This document shows, one piece after another, positions 24,995-32,937 of a stretch of 64,000 nucleotides of DNA. Source of the DNA: CAYXGE01 sp964464435 (lineage in GTDB: Bacteria; Pseudomonadota; Gammaproteobacteria; Burkholderiales; Methylophilaceae); assembly GCA_964464435.1 (NCBI GenBank), contig CAYXGE010000002.1:8136-72135 (forward strand), in the 5' to 3' direction. The position numbers and the translations under genes were made by a program. The notes beneath the pieces are model-generated. The model saw only the letters and a list, made by a program, of their open reading frames with translations, had not been told where the DNA came from and ran no database searches. The stretch's first letter is position 1; the number at the start of each line of letters is the position of its first letter.

Positions 24995-26881
24995 ATGACG
25001 ACTAAGACCGCACAAAAAGAAACCCTAGGCTTTCAGGCAGAAGTAAAACAACTGCTGCAACTGATGATTCACTCACTATACAGCAATAAAGAGATAGTGC
25101 TTCGTGAACTCATTTCTAACGCATCAGATGCATCTGACAAATTGCGTTTTGAAGCGCTTTCAAACAACGCTCTTTACGGTAATGATTCTGAACTTAAAAT
25201 TCGCGTGGCCTTTGATAAAGCCGCCCGCACACTCACCATTAGCGACAACGGCATAGGCATGAGCCGCCAAGAGGTGATTGATAATATTGGTACTATTGCT
25301 AAATCAGGCACGCGCGAGTTTTTTAATGCGCTTTCTGGTGACCAAGCTAAAGATGCCAATTTAATTGGTCAATTTGGTGTAGGTTTTTACTCAGCATTTA
25401 TTATCGCAGACAAAGTAACACTCACAACATTACGCGCTGGCGCGACAGAAGCAGTGAAGTGGGAATCTAAAGGCGAGGGCGACTTTACCCTAGAGCCAGC
25501 CGATAAAACCACACGTGGTACTGAAATTGTGTTGCATCTACGCGAAGGCGAAGACGAGTTTTTAAATGATTGGAAACTAAAAACTATTATCCGTAAGTAT
25601 TCTGACCACATCACCTTACCGATTATTATGAAAAAATCGGAATGGAAAGATGGCGAACAAGTACCAACTGATGAAGATGAAGCCGTCAATAAAGCTTCTG
25701 CACTATGGGCGCGCAGCAAAAGTGATATTACTGATGAAGAATACAAAGAGTTTTATAAACACGTATCGCACGATTTTGAAGAGCCACTTGCGTGGAGCCA
25801 CAGCCGTGTAGAAGGCAAGCAAGAGTATATTTCACTGCTCTACCTACCAAGCAAAGCGCCATTTGATTTATATGACCGTGAGCGCCGTCATGGCATTAAG
25901 CTCTATGTCAAACGCGTATTCATTATGGAAGACGCAGAAAAACTCATGCCGCAATATCTGCGCTTTGTACGCGGGGTCATTGACTCTGCCGACTTGCCAC
26001 TCAATGTATCACGCGAGATTTTGCAACATAGCAAAGATATTGATTCGATTAAAGCAGGTTCTGTGAAAAAAGCACTAGGCTTGCTCGAAGACTTGGCTGA
26101 AAACAAACCAGAAGAATACAGCAAGTTCTGGGGCGAGTTTGGTCGCGTGCTTAAAGAAGGCCCAGGTGAAGATTGGGCAAATAAAGAGAAAATCGCTAGT
26201 CTGCTGCGTTTTGCATCAACACATCTTGATACTGATGCGCAAGTGGTCTCATTTAAAGACTACATTAGCCGCATGAAAGAAGGCCAAGAGGCAATTTACT
26301 ATATCACTGCCGATAGTTTTGCTGCAGCTAAACATAGCCCACACTTAGAAATCTTCCGCAAAAAAGGCATTGAAGTCTTGCTCTTGTCTGACCGTGTTGA
26401 TGAGTGGATGCTGGGCAGCCTCACTGAGTTTGATGGCAAAAAACTGCAATCTGTTGCCAAAGGTGATTTAGATTTAGGCAAGCTTGAAGACGAAGCAGAA
26501 AAAGAAGCGCAGAAAAAAGTTGAAGACGAAGCTAAAGACTTAATTGAAAAAATCACTAAAGCTCTGGGGGATAAAGTAAAAGAAGTACGTGTCACGCATC
26601 GTCTTACTGATTCACCAGCTTGCTTGGTGGCAGGTGAAAATGACCTTTCAGGTAACTTGGAGCGCATGCTCAAGGCCGCTGGTCAAAAAACACCTGAAAG
26701 CAAGCCTACGCTTGAAATCAACCCTGAGCACCGCTTGGTAACGCGCATTAAGGCTGAGTCTGATAACACCAAGTTTGACGATTTAGCCCATTTATTATTT
26801 GACCAAGCGTTGCTCGCAGAAGGCGGGCAGCTAGAAGACCCAGCAAGCTTTGTAAAACGTATGAATAGTTTAATTGCTTAG
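24995..26881 (+). CDS. htpG: Molecular chaperone HtpG (Hsp90)
   Basis: 628 residues from the ATG at 24995, which has AAGGAG 8 nt upstream; an upstream in-frame ATG at 24971 lacks one and adds residues unlike the family. The GHKL ATPase domain has LRELISNASDASDKLRF, SDNGIGM and GQFGVGFYSAF. The middle domain includes LPLNVSREILQ, and a charged Glu/Lys helix precedes the dimerisation domain. HtpG assists folding of client proteins under stress. It is preceded by a sigma-32 promoter and followed by a strong terminator. Confidence 0.97.
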   Translation: MTTKTAQKETLGFQAEVKQLLQLMIHSLYSNKEIVLRELISNASDASDKLRFEALSNNALYGNDSELKIRVAFDKAARTLTISDNGIGMSRQEVIDNIGTIAKSGTREFFNALSGDQAKDANLIGQFGVGFYSAFIIADKVTLTTLRAGATEAVKWESKGEGDFTLEPADKTTRGTEIVLHLREGEDEFLNDWKLKTIIRKYSDHITLPIIMKKSEWKDGEQVPTDEDEAVNKASALWARSKSDITDEEYKEFYKHVSHDFEEPLAWSHSRVEGKQEYISLLYLPSKAPFDLYDRERRHGIKLYVKRVFIMEDAEKLMPQYLRFVRGVIDSADLPLNVSREILQHSKDIDSIKAGSVKKALGLLEDLAENKPEEYSKFWGEFGRVLKEGPGEDWANKEKIASLLRFASTHLDTDAQVVSFKDYISRMKEGQEAIYYITADSFAAAKHSPHLEIFRKKGIEVLLLSDRVDEWMLGSLTEFDGKKLQSVAKGDLDLGKLEDEAEKEAQKKVEDEAKDLIEKITKALGDKVKEVRVTHRLTDSPACLVAGENDLSGNLERMLKAAGQKTPESKPTLEINPEHRLVTRIKAESDNTKFDDLAHLLFDQALLAEGGQLEDPASFVKRMNSLIA

Positions 26882-26935
26882 TGTGATTGAATAAACAAGA
26901 AGAAACTAAACCAAGTATTCGGAGTGTTTCATTAG

Positions 26936-26968
26936 ACCCACAACTCAAAAGGTTGTGGGTTTTTTGTT
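26936..26968 (+). terminator. Rho-independent terminator of htpG
   Basis: Nine-base arms ACCCACAAC (26936-26944) and GTTGTGGGT (26952-26960) with a 7-nt loop, followed by TTTTTTGTT. Confidence 0.92.
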
Positions 26969-27004
26969 ACATAAATTTCAATAATGCTTATTGACTAATT
27001 AAAT

Positions 27005-27023
27005 GATAATGATTATCATTATC
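27005..27023. promoter_or_regulatory. Fur box upstream of the 66-residue gene
   Basis: GATAATGATTATCATTATC differs from the 19-bp Fur consensus at only one position. It ends 26 bp before a small plus-strand gene and lies after the htpG terminator, so it should control only that gene. The iron-loaded Fur repressor would shut off transcription in iron-replete cells. Confidence 0.88.
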
Positions 27024-27049
27024 ATATGATGTTTAATTAGGAGAGCAAC

Positions 27050-27250
27050 ATGGCTAGAAAAACGATTGTTGGGCAAGCAATGCTGCCAAGCAAAATGACT
27101 TGTAAAGTGTTGTATAACAAATCAGCAGATAGTGTAGAAATTGAGATGGGTGGCACTTCACTCAGGTTTGAGGCTAATAGCTTTATTGTGATGCATGAAA
27201 TGTTGCGCAAGGCTGCAGCTCGCATTGTGATGCAAACACCAATCCATTAA
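27050..27250 (+). CDS. Uncharacterised 66-residue protein under Fur-box control
   Basis: Begins MARKTIVGQAMLPSKMTCKV and ends RIVMQTPIH; it has no signal peptide or membrane helix. The sequence suggests several beta strands (VLYNKSADSVEIEM, TSLRFEANSF) then a helix (VMHEMLRKAAARIV). GGAGAG sits 7 nt before the ATG. It has its own near-perfect Fur box and is bounded by the htpG terminator and the convergent acr3 gene, with which its stop overlaps. I do not recognise the family. Its regulation implies a role in iron limitation, which is inference. Confidence 0.72.
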   Translation: MARKTIVGQAMLPSKMTCKVLYNKSADSVEIEMGGTSLRFEANSFIVMHEMLRKAAARIVMQTPIH

Positions 27251-28287
27251 TTTGCCTCATACCAATCGCGGCTTTGGTTTACTACATGCACAACCAATAG
27301 CATGATAGGCACTTCAATCAATACACCAACAACTGTGGCCAATGCCGCGCCAGAGTGAAAACCAAATAAGCTAATAGCCGCGGCGACGGCTAATTCAAAA
27401 AAGTTGCTTGCGCCGATGAGCGCAGATGGGCAAGCAATGTTGTGTTTTTCACCTAGCTTTTTGTTTAGCCAATAAGCCAAACTCGCATTAAAAATCACTT
27501 GAATTAAAATGGGTACAGCAAGCAATGCAATCACAAGCGGTTGTTGGATAATAGCCTCACCTTGAAAAGCAAATAATAAAACGAGTGTAAGTAACAGTGC
27601 ACAAATAGACCAAGGGCCAATTTTTTCCATGGCGGCATCAAATGCTGCATTACCATGTTTTAAAAGCATTTTTCGCCAAATTTGCGCCAAAATCACAGGA
27701 ATAACGATATAAACCACTACTGAGGTTAGCAATGTTTCCCAAGGTACGGTAATTGCAGATAAACCAAGTAACAAAGCCACAATAGGTGCAAAGGCAAAAA
27801 TCATGATGGTGTCATTTAGCGCAACTTGAGTAAGCGTAAATAAAGGGTCGCCATTGCTTAAGCGACTCCATACAAACACCATTGCTGTACACGGGGCAGC
27901 GGCAAGTAAAATGAGCCCTGCAATGTAACTGTCAATTTGGTCAGGGGGTAACATTGGGGCAAAAAGTTGGCGAATAAATAGCCACCCCAAAAAAGCCATA
28001 CTTAATGGTTTGATTAGCCAATTAATGACTAAGGTTACCCCGATGCCGCGTATATGTTGTTTTACTTCATGTAGCGCAGAAAAATCAACTTTGACCAACA
28101 TGGGAATAATCATCACCCAAATTAGTATGCCCACAGGTATATTGACCTTTGCAACTTCTAAGTTAGCAATCGCTTGGAACAACGGCCCAAAGAGTTGCCC
28201 CAACACAATGCCTATCGCGATGCAGAGCCCAACCCAAAGACTGAGATAGCGTTCAAATAAACTCATGTTTGCGCTAGTTTTTTGCAT
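27247..28287 (-). CDS. acr3: Arsenite efflux transporter Acr3
   Basis: 346 residues with about ten membrane helices. The signature AAAPCTAMVFVWSRLSNG near residue 125 has the essential cysteine of Acr3 permeases, and NDTIMIFAFAPIVALLLG follows. It exports arsenite across the cytoplasmic membrane using the proton gradient. The gene is the last of arsR-arsC-acr3 on the minus strand and starts one base after the arsC stop. Confidence 0.94.
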   Translation of the reverse strand: MQKTSANMSLFERYLSLWVGLCIAIGIVLGQLFGPLFQAIANLEVAKVNIPVGILIWVMIIPMLVKVDFSALHEVKQHIRGIGVTLVINWLIKPLSMAFLGWLFIRQLFAPMLPPDQIDSYIAGLILLAAAPCTAMVFVWSRLSNGDPLFTLTQVALNDTIMIFAFAPIVALLLGLSAITVPWETLLTSVVVYIVIPVILAQIWRKMLLKHGNAAFDAAMEKIGPWSICALLLTLVLLFAFQGEAIIQQPLVIALLAVPILIQVIFNASLAYWLNKKLGEKHNIACPSALIGASNFFELAVAAAISLFGFHSGAALATVVGVLIEVPIMLLVVHVVNQSRDWYEAN

Positions 28288-28288
28288 G

Positions 28289-28804
28289 CTATTTTCCTTG
28301 ATTAAAACTTAAATAATTAGCTTCATGAATTGTGTCAGCGATGTTGTCCATCGCTACTTTTAAGGCTACCTTGTCTTTTATTAAGGTGCTTAATGGTAAG
28401 TCAAAAAACGCTTCAATTCGCAAACGTAGTACTTGATATGCTTTATTAAAAGCGGCCTCAATTTCTGATTCAGAGCCAGTGACGTGTGCAGGGTCTTCAA
28501 CCCCCCAATGTGAGCGAAGTACAGGGCCTAAATAGGCAGGGCACGTTTCATTGGCGGCGTTGCCACATACTGAAATGACAATATCTGGCGTGGCAGGTAA
28601 GTTATCCCATGATTTACTGTAATAACCCTCTGTTGCAATTCCTTCTTTAGCTAATAAGGCAAGTGAGCGTGGATGCACATAACCTGTAGGTTTGCTACCA
28701 GCGCTCATGGCATGCCAATCTGTTGGCGCCAGATGATTAAAGGTGGCCTCACCTAAAATTGAACGGCATGAATTTCCGGTACATAAAAATAAAACGTTAG
28801 TCAT
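28289..28804 (-). CDS. arsC: Arsenate reductase ArsC (low-molecular-weight phosphatase type)
   Basis: 171 residues of the LMW protein-tyrosine-phosphatase fold. The P-loop LCTGNSCRS near residue 7 supplies the nucleophilic cysteine, and VCGNAANETCP near 80 the resolving pair. This class usually uses thioredoxin. It reduces arsenate to arsenite for export by Acr3. It lies between arsR and acr3 with 13- and 1-bp gaps. Confidence 0.93.
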   Translation of the reverse strand: MTNVLFLCTGNSCRSILGEATFNHLAPTDWHAMSAGSKPTGYVHPRSLALLAKEGIATEGYYSKSWDNLPATPDIVISVCGNAANETCPAYLGPVLRSHWGVEDPAHVTGSESEIEAAFNKAYQVLRLRIEAFFDLPLSTLIKDKVALKVAMDNIADTIHEANYLSFNQGK

Positions 28805-28817
28805 CTATTTAGAACCT

Positions 28818-29147
28818 TTACTTAATGGGTAAGTCTATGCTCGCAATACTGCACTGCGTTGGGTTCCCTTGGCAGCACTGATTGGTTAAAAAGCTAATCG
28901 TAGCTTGCATGATTGCAAGGTTGGCGGAGTAACGCTGAAAACGACCTTCTTGCCTAACGCTGACTAAATTTGCGTATGTCATTGCTTTTAAATGGAAAGA
29001 TAAATTATTGGGTGCAATGTTAAGTTGCTGAGCAATTTCACCAGCAACTAGACCAGTTGGATGGTTTTTGACTAACAAACGATAAAGTTCTAATCGTATG
29101 GCTGATGAAAGTGACTCAAAGATTTGGATAGCGTGGTCTTGGTTCAT
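28818..29147 (-). CDS. arsR: ArsR-family metalloregulatory repressor
   Basis: 109 residues from the ATG at 29147: a winged-helix protein with IFESLSSAIRLELYRLL and a recognition region GEIAQQLNIAPNNLSFHLKAM. The frame is open 19 codons further upstream to 29204, but that stretch contains a perfect dyad at 29159-29178 that looks like the operator, so the shorter start is preferred. A C-terminal CCQGNPTQC cluster could bind As(III). This differs from the ELCVCDL site of E. coli ArsR and resembles the C-terminal sites described in other ArsR proteins. It probably represses arsR-arsC-acr3. Confidence 0.9.
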   Translation of the reverse strand: MNQDHAIQIFESLSSAIRLELYRLLVKNHPTGLVAGEIAQQLNIAPNNLSFHLKAMTYANLVSVRQEGRFQRYSANLAIMQATISFLTNQCCQGNPTQCSIASIDLPIK

Positions 29148-29158
29148 AATAGTTATTT

Positions 29159-29178
29159 CAATATTTGTTGAAATATTG
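29159..29178. promoter_or_regulatory. Putative ArsR operator
   Basis: CAATATTT-GTTG-AAATATTG is a perfect 8+8 dyad, starting 11 bp before the preferred arsR start. AT-rich dyads of this form are bound by ArsR-type repressors. Confidence 0.65.
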
Positions 29179-29457
29179 TAATGAATAGTTTTTATCACGT
29201 CCATACAAATTAGAGGCTAAAATTATTGAGCGATTGCACCAATATGGCGCATTAATTTGAGTGGAAAAAAATGTTATAACGAGACTTTATGAGAGTGCTT
29301 TTAAGGATAGTTTAATGATTTCAACAGCTTGCTATTTATAAGGTAAAGCAAGCTAAGATTAGGTAAAATGGCGTATATTGCTTACAGGGATTGGCTTATT
29401 TTTTGCTGGTTTAAAACGAGTAAGTAAACATGCAAAAATCTAAAGATAGGAAATCGT
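29179..29457. other. Intergenic region between ars operon and glgP
   Basis: About 280 bp without a coding frame I would support. It must hold the ars and glgP promoters. The clearest structure is an inverted repeat, AGCTTGCT (29326-29333) and AGCAAGCT (29347-29354), about 105 bp before glgP. GATAGGAAAT just before 29458 is the probable glgP ribosome site. Confidence 0.5.
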
Positions 29458-31932
29458 ATGGCAACGACAAAAAAATCAGTTAAGAATACAAGTCAGGGGG
29501 GTGAGGCTTTTGCGCAATCGCTTTCAGCACATCTTAAATATTCACAGTTTAAGATTCCTGCTGTAGCAACCCCGCGTGACTGGTATGTGACTTCAGCTTA
29601 TGCGGTACGCGACCACATTATTGATCGATGGATTAAGACTTCTGAAGCTTATGATAAAGAAGATCCTAAAAGAATCTATTACCTTTCATTAGAATTCTTA
29701 ATGGGTCGTATGTTGTCAAATGCAGCCCTTAATATTGGCGTTGCTGAAGATTTAAAACAGGGTTTGCAAGAGTTAGGCCATGATATTGAAGCCGTCACTG
29801 ATATGGAAATTGATGCGGCACTTGGCAACGGTGGTTTAGGCCGTTTGGCGGCATGCTTTCTAGATTCTATGGCTACCATGGGCATTCCAGGTACTGGCTA
29901 TGGTATTCGTTATGAATATGGCATGTTTAGGCAAGCTATTATCAATGGTGCGCAAGTAGAAAATCCTGACAACTGGCTACGTTACGGCAATGTATGGGAA
30001 TTTCAACGTCCAGAAAGTACCTATGTGGTTAAATTTGGTGGGCGCGTTGTCGAGTTTCACAACCCAGAACGTCCACAATCTCCCATGGAGCATCATTGGG
30101 TGGATACTGAAAATGTAGTTGCTATGGCGTTTGATGTTCCAGTGCCTGGTTATGGCAATAATACCGTAAATACTTTACGTCTTTGGTCTGCCAGAGCTTC
30201 ACGTGAATTTGATTTAAGACATTTTAACGAAGGTAACTTTGAAAAATCTGTTGAAGAGCGTAACGCAACAGAAAATATTTCAAAAGTACTCTACCCTAAT
30301 GACTCCTCTGCTTCTGGACGAGAGTTGCGCTTAAAACAACAATATTTCTTTGTTTCTGCCTCTATACAAGACTTATTGCGTCGTTTTTTAGCAAAACATC
30401 ATGATTGGAACACCTTGCCAGATAAAGTGGCGATACAGCTTAATGACACACACCCTGCCATTGCCGTAGCTGAAATGATGTACCAATTGGTCGATGTGCA
30501 CCATCTCACATGGGATCATGCATGGAAACTGGTGGGTCAAATTTTTGCCTACACTAACCATACCTTGATGCCAGAAGCACTTGAAACATGGGCAGTGAGT
30601 TTGTTTGAGAAACTATTGCCGCGTCATTTAGAAATCATCTACCAGATAAATCACAATTTCTTAATGATGGTGAATCATCATTTCCCTGGGGATACTGATT
30701 TACTTGCACGCGTTTCAATTATTGATGAATCTCATGGTCGTCGAGTACGCATGGCGCATCTTGCCGTGGTAGGCAGTCATACTGTTAATGGGGTAGCGGC
30801 ATTACATAGTGAATTATTAAAAAGTACATTATTTGCAGACTTTGACCGTATTTACCCAGGTAAAATTTGTAATATTACTAATGGTATTACGCCACGCCGC
30901 TGGCTTAATCAGGCTAATCAAGGGTTAACAAAATTAATAGCAAAAGCAATTGGTGATGGATTTCAAAACGATTTAACAAAGCTCAGTAAACTCACACCGT
31001 TAGCTGATGATGCTGAATTCCGTAAAGCGTTTCGAGCTGTAAAACATGAGAATAAATTACGTCTAGCCAAAAAGATTGAAGAAAAAACTGGCATCGTTGT
31101 GAATCCAAACAGCTTATTTGATGTACAAATTAAGCGTATTCATGAATACAAACGCCAGTTACTTAATGTATTACATGTCATCACCTTATATAACCGCATT
31201 CGCTTAGGCAAGGTTAAAAATATCACCCCGCGTACAGTAATATTTGGCGGTAAAGCTGCACCCGGCTACTGGATGGCAAAACAAATTATTCGACTAATCA
31301 ATGACGTTGCAGCGATTGTGAATGAAGATTTGTCAGTAGGCGATAAACTTAAAGTCGTGTTCTACCCTAACTATGAAGTGTCAGCAGCGGAAGTGTTGTT
31401 TCCCGGTAGTGATTTATCAGAGCAAATTTCTACTGCAGGTACCGAGGCCTCAGGTACAGGTAATATGAAAATGGCGCTTAATGGCGCATTAACCATTGGT
31501 ACCCTAGATGGTGCAAACGTAGAAATTCGTGAAGAAGTCGGCGCAGAAAATATCTTCATTTTTGGTTTAACCACGCCACAGGTTGCAGAAACCAAGGCCA
31601 AAGGTTACAACCCTTACGATTATTACAATAGCAATCCAGAACTAAAGCAAGTGATTGATATGATAGACAGTGGATTCTTCTCAGTGGAAGAGCCAAATCG
31701 TTACCAAGCTATTGTGGATAATCTATTGCGTAAGGGTGATCATTATTTATTACTAGCTGATTATGCTAGCTATATAGCTACTCAAGATGAAGTGGCAAAA
31801 GTATATAAAGACAAAGAAGAGTGGTCGCGTCGTGCCATTTTAAATGTGGCACGTATGAGTAAGTTTTCAAGTGACCGTACGATTGGGGAATATGCCAATA
31901 ATATTTGGCATGTAAAGCCTGTAAAAGCTTAA
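29458..31932 (+). CDS. glgP: Glycogen/starch/alpha-glucan phosphorylase
   Basis: 824 residues, full length. YYLSLEFLMGRML near residue 75, NGGLGRLAACFLDSMAT near 122, and the PLP site EASGTGNMKMALNGA near 660 with the Schiff-base lysine are diagnostic. The enzyme releases glucose 1-phosphate from storage glucan using phosphate and PLP. No other glycogen genes are adjacent. The gene appears to be a single-gene unit closed by a strong terminator at 31976-32012. Confidence 0.97.
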   Translation: MATTKKSVKNTSQGGEAFAQSLSAHLKYSQFKIPAVATPRDWYVTSAYAVRDHIIDRWIKTSEAYDKEDPKRIYYLSLEFLMGRMLSNAALNIGVAEDLKQGLQELGHDIEAVTDMEIDAALGNGGLGRLAACFLDSMATMGIPGTGYGIRYEYGMFRQAIINGAQVENPDNWLRYGNVWEFQRPESTYVVKFGGRVVEFHNPERPQSPMEHHWVDTENVVAMAFDVPVPGYGNNTVNTLRLWSARASREFDLRHFNEGNFEKSVEERNATENISKVLYPNDSSASGRELRLKQQYFFVSASIQDLLRRFLAKHHDWNTLPDKVAIQLNDTHPAIAVAEMMYQLVDVHHLTWDHAWKLVGQIFAYTNHTLMPEALETWAVSLFEKLLPRHLEIIYQINHNFLMMVNHHFPGDTDLLARVSIIDESHGRRVRMAHLAVVGSHTVNGVAALHSELLKSTLFADFDRIYPGKICNITNGITPRRWLNQANQGLTKLIAKAIGDGFQNDLTKLSKLTPLADDAEFRKAFRAVKHENKLRLAKKIEEKTGIVVNPNSLFDVQIKRIHEYKRQLLNVLHVITLYNRIRLGKVKNITPRTVIFGGKAAPGYWMAKQIIRLINDVAAIVNEDLSVGDKLKVVFYPNYEVSAAEVLFPGSDLSEQISTAGTEASGTGNMKMALNGALTIGTLDGANVEIREEVGAENIFIFGLTTPQVAETKAKGYNPYDYYNSNPELKQVIDMIDSGFFSVEEPNRYQAIVDNLLRKGDHYLLLADYASYIATQDEVAKVYKDKEEWSRRAILNVARMSKFSSDRTIGEYANNIWHVKPVKA

Positions 31933-31975
31933 TGTTTTAAGTTAAAAAAGCATACAAAAGTAAAAAAGCATGAAG

Positions 31976-32012
31976 AAGCAAGTGTTGCTTATAACAACAC
32001 TTGCTTTTTTTT
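31976..32012 (+). terminator. Rho-independent terminator of glgP
   Basis: Perfect 12-bp arms AAGCAAGTGTTG (31976-31987) and CAACACTTGCTT (31995-32006), a 7-nt loop and a run of T to 32012. Confidence 0.94.
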
Positions 32013-32058
32013 GGTCTAGGTAGCACATTAACGCAAACATCAAATTTTGGAGAATGCT

Positions 32059-32739
32059 ATGCGTCAAATGTTAACTATTATTGCTCTTTGTATTTCAACG
32101 CAAGTTCACGCCATTTCATTGAGTGATTTAAGTAACACAGAAGCGAGTGGTGGCTTAAAAGAAGCACTCACGCAAGGGGTGGGTAAAGCAGTCAGCATGT
32201 TAGGTGCAACCGATGGTTTTTTGGGAAACAAGGAAGTTAAGATTCCACTACCAAGCTCACTCAAAAAGATTGAAAAAGGTATGAAAATGATGGGTATGGG
32301 CAAACAGTCTGATGAGCTTATTTTAAAAATGAATCGCGCTGCTGAAGCAGCCGTGCCCGAAGCAAAATCCTTATTAGTTGATTCTATTAAAAAGATGAGT
32401 GTAGCAGATGCTAAGGGCATTTTAACTGGACCGCAAGACGCTGCAACACAATATTTTAAAAGAACAACCTCAGAACAAATGGCGGCTAAATTTTTGCCTA
32501 TCGTAGAAAAAGCCACTGCTAACGTGCAATTAGCAGAAACCTATAATAAATATGCTGAGATGGGCAGTAAATTTGGCGCAATCAAAAAAGAAGATGCCAA
32601 TATTAACCAATATGTCACGAGAAAAGCTTTGGATGGTGTGTATGCCATGATTGCCAAAGAAGAGGCCGCGATTCGAAAAGACCCTGTTGGTCAAGCCAGC
32701 GGTTTATTACAAAAAGTATTTGGTGCAATCGGCAAATAG
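32059..32739 (+). CDS. Exported DUF4197 family protein
   Basis: 226 residues from the ATG at 32059, which has GGAG 6-7 nt upstream. The N-terminus (MRQMLTIIALCISTQVHAIS) is a signal peptide with an Ala-x-Ala-like cleavage site. The body is helical, with GLKEALTQGVGKAVSMLG near residue 30, which fits DUF4197, a proteobacterial periplasmic family of unknown function. It stands alone between two terminators, so it is likely a single-gene transcript. Confidence 0.85.
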   Translation: MRQMLTIIALCISTQVHAISLSDLSNTEASGGLKEALTQGVGKAVSMLGATDGFLGNKEVKIPLPSSLKKIEKGMKMMGMGKQSDELILKMNRAAEAAVPEAKSLLVDSIKKMSVADAKGILTGPQDAATQYFKRTTSEQMAAKFLPIVEKATANVQLAETYNKYAEMGSKFGAIKKEDANINQYVTRKALDGVYAMIAKEEAAIRKDPVGQASGLLQKVFGAIGK

Positions 32740-32762
32740 TTAATTAACCGCAATCTGCTAGT

Positions 32763-32803
32763 AATAATAAATAAGGGTGGCGATGCCACCCTTATTTATT
32801 ATT
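32763..32803. terminator. Strong hairpin terminator, possibly bidirectional
   Basis: Perfect 19-bp arms (32763-32781 and 32785-32803) with a GAT loop: a GC-rich core flanked by AT-rich ends on both sides. It follows the DUF4197 gene. The AT-rich ends give only interrupted U-tracts on either strand. Confidence 0.85.
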
Positions 32804-32937
32804 GTAATCATGAAAGTAAAAAAATCTAGTAGCGTTGTTAGTGTCAGAAATTGATAGTAAATCAAGCAAATATTGTGGCAGTTATTTAGCACGAAATAAG
32901 GTAAAATTGCAGTTTTAAAATTATTGCAAAAACATTC

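Noticed and set aside
29148..29204. N-terminal extension of ArsR to 29204
   Set aside because: It would put the probable operator dyad inside the gene, and the family N-terminus begins at the 29147 ATG.
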